From positions 1,344,549 through 1,368,366 of the forward strand of contig BFEA01000257.1 of the NCBI GenBank assembly GCA_003427395.1: 23,818 bases of DNA. The letters are read 5' to 3'. This document shows, piece by piece, positions 19,269-23,818 of this stretch. Both the position numbers and the translations under genes were made by a program. The stretch comes from Chara braunii. Lineage: Eukaryota; Streptophyta; Charophyceae; Charales; Characeae. Each line of letters begins with the position of its first letter. Within the stretch, counting starts at the first letter, position 1. Under the pieces are notes generated by a model. It saw only the letters and a list, made by a program, of their open reading frames with translations. It did not search any database and was not told where the DNA came from.

Positions 19269-19279
19269 TCGTGCCGACA

Positions 19280-19283
19280 GCGT
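19280..19283. repeat. Right target-site duplication of R2 (GCGT)
   Basis: Identical to 11919-11922. Retrotransposon G resumes at once with the protease-side pol frame. Confidence 0.75.
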
Positions 19284-19611
19284 CTTCCTCCCGGATGGCC
19301 ACGTGTCCTTCCGGGCTGATCCCATCGCAGATATCTTGCCATGGTACGGTTTTAGTTGCGATCTTAACTCCGAGCTCATCTAATTCAGCCTCGAAACGCC
19401 CAGGGGGTTCCAAAGAGCTGGCTTCCGCCCCCAAGCGTAACAGTCGCACTTCTTTTGCAGGTGACAGCAAGGATCGTGGTAGGCCCGTGATGTCACAAAA
19501 AGTTGTTTTATCGTTGTATCGGGCGAGGAGAGGGGAAATTCCTTCATACAGGGTTTGAGGGGGTTCCAAAGAATCGACCATCCTCGAAATCTGTACGAGG
19601 GGTTCACCCAA
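19284..19611 (-). pseudogene. pol: Pol segment between protease and reverse transcriptase
   Basis: Open minus frame of about 109 codons from 19611 (MGEPLVQISRMVDSL...) to the R2 insertion, ending ...AIREEDA. Reading on into R2 gives an artefactual tail to 19111. Removing R2 joins REEDA directly to QMMATVFSW of the RT part, in frame. It overlaps the end of the protease frame at 19604-19611 by a shift, so either a frameshift mutation or a programmed shift lies there. The segment is the variable linker that precedes RT in Ty3/gypsy pol; no motif of its own. Confidence 0.75.
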
Positions 19612-20962
19612 AAATCATTGCTTTGGTCCTTTGGATATTCCGACTGGTTAGATGCATCGTTCTTGCGATCTTTTTGGGCGGCGGGTAATAAATGCGCTGT
19701 CGTGCTAGCTTCAGAATTTCCGGATCGTTTTCGTCATTGCTTTCCGCATCGTTCGATGATGGTCCATCGTCTGCGGAATCTTCCCAGGTGATCATGCGAA
19801 GAGTTCCCTCTATCATCGGAGAAACTCGCGGGACTGCGTTGATGGTAGTACGAAGGGTCTGCCTCATAGGTACAACATAGGGCTTTCCTCCCATATTTCG
19901 GAGGATGATTGACTGTCGCTCGAATTCCAAGTTTGCTCGTAGCGCCACAAGAGCGGGAAGGCCGAAAAGAACGTCGTAGGTATTTACGTCTAATACCACG
20001 ACGTCTCCTAACGCATGCACCTTTCCTAATCGAAAAGCGACATTGGTCATTCTTCCCACTGTTTTAATTTTTTCTTCGTCTGCCAAAACGAGATGATCCT
20101 TTTCTGTAAGCATGATCACTTCGTTTTTCCTTCCTGCCCTCTCAACTACTCGCAGTGAGATAGCCAAAACAGCAGCTCCCGAATCAATGATTGCATTGTA
20201 CGGAATGGGTTTAATCCGTAGGAAATTATCATCTTTCTGGATTAATCCTAGTCGGACTCGGATCGGATCCGAGGTGCCAGCCGCATTTTCGTCGTGCGTG
20301 GGGTTTTTAGCGTTCACATTCGTTGTTTGGGCAAAGGCGAATCGCTTCCGGTTCACCTTGCAGTCACTGCAGTGCTGTAGCATTCGCTCATTGGCTTGTT
20401 TAAAGATCGAGAGCAGATGGCCAATCGGGAGTGGAATCCGATGGTCCAAGGCTCGGATGATGTTGAGCACATCGATTTCCCCAGTCATGAAGGTGGGTCC
20501 TCCCGATTCCATCTCTCCTGGAGAAGGCCGCCACTCAGCCACTTCTTTTTGTTCTGGCGCCGGTCTGATCGTCCCGATCATTCTGAGCCCCGAATAACCA
20601 GCCGACACATATTGATCCAACGGGATGAGCTCAGCAGGCTCTTCCGTGGTAGCTAACGCACTTCCTCCTTCCATCTCGTCCATCAAAGCGCCTACCCGTC
20701 CAGATCCGTTAGCGATGGGGGTTGCCGCCATTGGTGTGACCCCGACCCGTTGTTGCGGGGGCCGGTGGGGGCAATCTCGGGCTAGATGCCCCGGTTGATG
20801 ATATGCATCACAGACATTCAAATTATTCGCAGCCACTCCAAGAACAGGCGCTGGGGCCAATCCTTGTTGGATCGGGGCGGCTCGTACCGCGATGGGCCGC
20901 ATGTTCCTCATCATGGCTTCTAACCGAGAGTTATGCTCTCGCTGTTCCTTTTTGCTCTCCTA
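19604..20962 (-). pseudogene. gag-pol: Gag nucleocapsid knuckle and aspartic protease
   Basis: The frame is open from just after a TAG at 20962-20960 down to 19604. A charged, coiled-coil-like lead (ESKKEQREHNSRLE) precedes Met 20914. The nucleocapsid CCHC knuckle is at 20812-20771 as CDAYHQPGHLARDC, so the second Cys is Tyr (one G-to-A change) and zinc binding is probably lost. The retroviral-type protease has its active site DSGA at 20185-20177 (IIDSGAAVLAIS) and the downstream YDVLFGLPAL motif. It would cut the Gag-Pol precursor. After the protease come an acidic stretch (about residues 375-395) and a Lys-rich end. The frame is in phase with the gag part upstream of the TAG. Confidence 0.88.
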
Positions 20963-21444
20963 GATTAGGCTAATATACGTTTTGGTCAGTTCAAAAATAG
21001 CAGGGGACTCATTTGTCCTTACAAGGTTTTCAATCGGTGGCGGGGGTGCCGTCATGACAGGTGTTGGCATCACAGGAACAGGGACACTCGTGATCACACT
21101 TGAGGCCAGTCGTTTAGGGGCTATCTGTTCCAGATAGGTGACTGGGCCAGACACAAATCCCATGTTCTCGAACTTGTTTTGCAACGCGGCCAACTTAGCT
21201 TTTGCTCTCACAAGCTCGGACGAGTCTCCTTCCCTAGGATAGTCTTCTCCTTCTAAGAAACTCGCCGCGAACTTCCGTTCCATCTCTTCTGCAGCGGCCA
21301 ACTGATGGGGGAAAACTGCTTTCGCAGTCTCGCCCTTATCGTTCGGCTGCGGAGTCCGTCTATAAACAAATCTTTCCCTACTTGCTCGCCCCGCTCAGTT
21401 TTCACAAACATTCGATAGAACCGGTTTCGATATTCTGCAATGGA
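20963..21444 (-). pseudogene. gag: Gag middle region, frameshifted
   Basis: Immediately after the TAG at 21447-21445 the same frame continues as SIAEYRNRFYRMFVKTERGE and DLFIDGLRSRTIRARL, typical of the end of a retrotransposon Gag capsid domain. Near 21315 coding shifts to another frame reading LAAAEEMERKFAASFLEGEDYPREGDSSEL, likely helical, then a Pro/Val-rich linker to ISLI and the TAG at 20962. Capsid protein assembles the virus-like particle. The order and frames match one gag gene with one stop and one shift. Confidence 0.75.
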
Positions 21445-21794
21445 CTAAAGAGGTTTTTGAACTCGGTCCTTGATCATGTAGAGCGCTTGCTCTGGATAGA
21501 CATAGTCGAATCGATTCAAAAAATCTCGCTCAAAGGTAGGGAGATCCATCCATACATAGGTACTAAACCAATGATGAGCGTCTCCTCCTAATCGGGCGGG
21601 AATGTTTACCTGAGCTTCGTTATTGTCATACTGCTGCGCCCGGAGCGTGGCTAGCCACGCTTCAGCAAGATGATATGAAGGGTCAAACAAATAGAGATCA
21701 GGTGGCGTCATGGGAGCCCGTGCTCGTGAGGCAGTTGATTAGGATTCTGTTGTTGATTGGCATTCTGTTGTTGTGGGTTCGGATTAGCGTTCAT
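21445..21794 (-). pseudogene. gag: Gag N-terminal region and capsid core
   Basis: The start is the ATG at 21794-21792, giving MNANPNPQQQNANQQQ, an Asn/Gln-rich lead. This frame ends at about 21710, and coding continues one base over as MTPPDLYLFDPSYHLAEAWL. The capsid core follows with the Retrotrans_gag-like pattern RLGGDAHHWFSTY...W...FERDFLNRFDYVYPEQAL. It ends at TAG 21447, probably a former CAG (Gln), since homologous frame resumes right after. The frameshift between 21794 and 21711 leaves this copy inactive. Confidence 0.75.
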
Positions 21795-21934
21795 GTTGGC
21801 TGCCCGGCGATTAGACGATCTACTTCGGGTGATGATGGGGTCGCGTCTATGCGTGTTCCGGGGTTGAGGTCGCCCTCGGTTAGCCAGAGCGCTTAATTAT
21901 CGTGCTGTCAATCCTAAAACCTGGCCACATGTCG

Positions 21935-21947
21935 GGCTCCGATACCA
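21935..21947 (-). promoter_or_regulatory. Candidate primer-binding site, initiator-Met tRNA type
   Basis: The minus strand reads TGGTATCGGAGCC, 12 of 13 matching the plant TGGTATCAGAGCC site complementary to the 3' end of initiator Met tRNA. It lies about 140 bp upstream of the gag ATG, the expected place. The bases just before it (GTGAGGT) do not end in CA, so the LTR boundary is not confirmed. Damage or a different tRNA stem in this organism could explain both deviations. Confidence 0.5.
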
Positions 21948-21949
21948 AC

Positions 21950-22157
21950 CTCACGCCCAGCGCGACTTCCTCATCGGAGTAGAGTGTGGGCCTGGAAGTG
22001 CGACAAGGGGTGTGCCAAGGATTTTTGGAAAAGTGGGGGTGGAGTCCCAGGTCAGAACTGAGATCTCATGTGGCAGAGTTTTTCGGGGGCACGAGTGCAA
22101 TTTGGCGGAGAGGGCGGAGCACTTCCGGTAATAAGGCAGATGGCATGCGCGGGTCAT
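21950..22157 (-). other. Presumed 5' untranslated or LTR end of G
   Basis: If the primer-binding site is right, this should be the 3' end of G's 5' LTR. The matching 3' LTR was not found in the window, so the assignment rests on position only. Confidence 0.3.
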
Positions 22158-22652
22158 TCAAGGCTGTGCGATCCATCGATTTTGAGGACGGCGGTTCGCT
22201 GGAAGGTCCCTCCGGGGTGGGTGGGGTTCCGATGAGTCAGGCCGTCGGAATTTGCCACGTGGCGCCGGTCGTCGTACGTTCTGGTTGGGCCCTCGCGGTC
22301 CCGGGGTTCTCTGGTTGCCACGTTGTCGGCAATTTCCACAGGGCGTGTTGGGCAAGTAATGGGCTATGGATTTCCACGGGATGACCCTGAGTTGGTGATA
22401 TGGGAGAAGAAGACGGAAGGGAGGGAAGTTAGTGGAGATAACGACGAAGCCTGGGGAGATAGAGTAGTGGGTGTGGTCTGAAGTGGGGAAATCATAGCAC
22501 CGGGGGTCGCTGGTGGTGGCGCAATGAAACTCCCTAGGACACAATCGATTCTCTATTAGGCAAGGATATCTCTGTCGGAGGCTTTCCTCTATCCAAGGGG
22601 TGAAATAGTCCGGGTCGTACAATAACGACTCTGAGCTCTCGGAGTGTGTCAT
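22158..22652 (-). CDS. Weak ORF upstream of gag, unknown
   Basis: An open minus-strand frame of 164 codons from ATG 22652 (MTHSESSESLLYDPDYFTPW). The first half is mixed and aromatic-rich, with several His and Cys. The second half is basic and Pro/Arg-rich (NTPCGNCRQRGNQRTPGPRG, RRPAPRGKFRRP), a composition seen in RNA-binding or disordered tails. It lies 5' of the candidate primer-binding site, so it would be inside or upstream of G's 5' LTR. No family is recognised, and GC-rich DNA opens such frames by chance. It could be a host fragment, an LTR-borne ORF, or spurious. Confidence 0.25.
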   Translation of the reverse strand: MTHSESSESLLYDPDYFTPWIEESLRQRYPCLIENRLCPREFHCATTSDPRCYDFPTSDHTHYSISPGFVVISTNFPPFRLLLPYHQLRVIPWKSIAHYLPNTPCGNCRQRGNQRTPGPRGPNQNVRRPAPRGKFRRPDSSEPHPPRRDLPANRRPQNRWIAQP

Positions 22653-22806
22653 TATGTCATCGCAGAGCTACGAGACGCCTAAGGGCAGGTCCATGCCGAT
22701 TGCGATCACCGCGTACGCGCACGTGCTGGCTGCGCGAATCGAGTCGTGCTTACCTGTGTTCGCGCGGGATGACTGCTCCGTCGCAGACCCCGGATGGCCG
22801 TATCCA

Positions 22807-22929
22807 ATCAGACAATACTCCTGTAATTGACAAATCGACGCATGGGGACACGTGTAAATGCGCAGATCAGGTCGTGATTACACGCGTCCTCGTGCGACGT
22901 TCCTTGGGCCATACATTCGATTGTCTGAT
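22807..22929. repeat. Nested inverted repeats
   Basis: Outer 10-bp arms ATCAGACAAT (22807-22816) and ATTGTCTGAT (22920-22929) are perfect. Inner arms CGTGTAA (22851-22857) and TTACACG (22878-22884) are also perfect. The ~123-bp unit could be a small foldback element; no clear target duplication flanks it. Confidence 0.55.
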
Positions 22930-23110
22930 CACTCCGTAATTTTCGAGCATGCAAGATGCAACAATCCCAACAACTCGATCAAAAGATAAGCAAAAATGAG
23001 AACAAGATTAACAACTACACAAAATTCCTACCCTACTCATGAGTGCATCAAAGGCAGTAAACAGAGGCAAAGGCAAGGATCAGGTAGGAAGATAAGCAAA
23101 CAAATATGAT

Positions 23111-23136
23111 ATTCATTCATCCATTCATTCATTCAC
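23111..23136. repeat. (ATTC)n microsatellite
   Basis: Six ATTC-like units with one CC interruption. Confidence 0.85.
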
Positions 23137-23632
23137 ACACCATATGAGAAATCACAAGGACAAGTGTGGGCGAAAAATCAAGTCCATAAAAATCAGAATG
23201 GGCAAATCACCCGGAGCCAAAATCAAAATTTATATACATGAGACAGGAGGGAGAAAAGATAAAAGAAACAACAAATCCGCGTCCATCAACCTCAGCTCCC
23301 TCTTCCTCTCTCTTTCTCTCTCCGATGCGGACAGTCCTGTTGTCATGCATCGACCCACGAAGTCGTCACCCCGCTTAGTCCTCCCGCACCAGTTGTTACG
23401 GACTTCGCCAGGGCTCGATCCCTGGTCTATCTTTTGCTGTTTCGGCTGCATCCCGTTTTCGGCCTGGCACCCTTTTTCCAAACCCCTCCTTTGGTACCGT
23501 AGGATTTTGGACAACTGGCGCCATGCTGCAATTCGGGCGCCACTTTCAAATACTGCATTTTTCTGTTCTGCCCTCGGGGCCTTTGCAGAAATGCCCCCGG
23601 TACCGTACGTGTCACCGGTACTTATGCCGGCT

Positions 23633-23649
23633 CCCCGTACGGTACGGGG
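23633..23649. repeat. GTAC-rich palindrome
   Basis: CCCCGTAC-G-GTACGGGG is a perfect inverted repeat. Related CGGTAC/GTACCG motifs cluster around 23494-23620. Confidence 0.6.
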
Positions 23650-23818
23650 GAAGAGAGCTCGACCAGTTCTCTGCTGCTGTACTCGTACTCAGGTGACTTG
23701 CCGTTTCGGCATTCGGAATCCAAGACTTCGCCTTTGTGCCTTGCCACTGTGTCTGCGTCCGACCCTCAGTCCGAGTCCGTCGTGTCGAGTGAGTGAGTGT
23801 GTGTGTGTGCTCTCACTC

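Larger units (their letters stand above)
11923..19279 (+). mobile_element. R2: 7.4-kb non-coding element, possible giant solo LTR
   Basis: R2 starts TGTCGGGCGC and ends GTGCCGACA, with perfect GCGT target copies outside. It interrupts the pol gene of G between protease and reverse transcriptase. The two pol halves fuse in frame when R2 and one GCGT are removed. It is homologous to R1 in the same orientation. The extra ~1.9 kb is partly two more ~121-bp units and a much longer right part (about 15900-18900) with a ~185-bp degenerate repeat and a (TC)n tract. Several N bases occur at 12569-12653, 15068 and 18398-18436. No coding sequence was recognised. An LTR this long would be at or beyond the upper end of known sizes, so a non-LTR origin must stay open. 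Confidence 0.85.
22930..23818. other. Gene-free right edge
   Basis: No gene recognised. It holds A-rich DNA to about 23280, a (CATT)n tract, the palindrome at 23633-23649, and a GTGAGT/GTGT microsatellite at the end (about 23785-23818). Short open frames here have no motif. Confidence 0.5.

Noticed and set aside
1412-19279. R1 and R2 as the two LTRs of one retrotransposon
   Set aside because: They are direct repeats flanking RT and integrase, but those genes are antisense to R and continue in frame outside R2 with gag and protease. Each R has its own target copies.
10886-21447. Alternative genetic code, because four of five internal stops in G are TAG
   Set aside because: The TAG and TAA at 10888 and 10906 replace Tyr and Leu positions in the conserved RT motif, not one amino acid, and frameshifts are present too. 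Ordinary decay, perhaps by C-to-T change, explains it.
21930-21946. TGTCGGGCTCCGATACC as the start of a third R copy
   Set aside because: It matches R's start for only about nine bases, then diverges, and is better explained as the complement of the candidate primer-binding site.

Overview
The window is repeat DNA from a large eukaryotic genome. I see no host gene in it. The green lineage is the best guess. A candidate primer-binding site next to the gag gene resembles the plant initiator-Met tRNA site, and the pol protein reads like Ty3/gypsy elements of streptophytes. A charophyte alga such as Chara is possible, but that rests on recollection and cannot be checked here. Scattered single N bases show a draft assembly.

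The framework is one old Ty3/gypsy LTR retrotransposon (called G here) lying on the minus strand. From right to left it has a candidate primer-binding site (~21940), gag (21794 to ~20700), protease (~20190-19830), reverse transcriptase (11918-10904), RNase H (10903-10230), a PHD-type zinc finger (10159-9998), integrase (~9910-8513), and an extra downstream ORF (8516 leftwards, with an extremely acidic part at 7783-6935). G is decayed by stops and frameshifts. Neither LTR of G was recognised.

G is split by two large non-coding insertions of a second element (called R here), both in plus orientation. R1 spans 1412-6850 (5.4 kb) and R2 spans 11923-19279 (7.4 kb). Both start TGTCG and end CCGACA. 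R2 has a perfect 4-bp target duplication (GCGT); R1 has a 3-of-4 match. Deleting each R plus one target copy rejoins G in one reading frame at both sites. This is the strongest structural result in the window. R has the termini and target duplication of an LTR, so giant solo LTRs are a serious possibility. A conserved TATAAA lies about 0.6 kb from the left end of each R.

The most unusual content is inside R. Each copy has an irregular array of short stem-loops: R1 at 3800-4460, R2 at 14547-15287. The loop (19-20 bases) is nearly constant within a copy, while the paired stems differ from locus to locus and stay complementary. R1 and R2 carry different loops at matching loci with related stems, and one R1 locus is an 'empty' palindrome where R2 is 'filled'. 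R also holds ~121-bp tandem repeats (3 units in R1, 5 in R2), a conserved 15-bp palindrome, a perfect hairpin next to its right end, and in R2 a degenerate ~185-bp repeat whose units contain different hairpins.

The window edges (1-1010 and 21950-23818) hold low-complexity DNA, an 11-bp minisatellite, microsatellites and inverted repeats, with no recognisable gene apart from one weak ORF beside gag.
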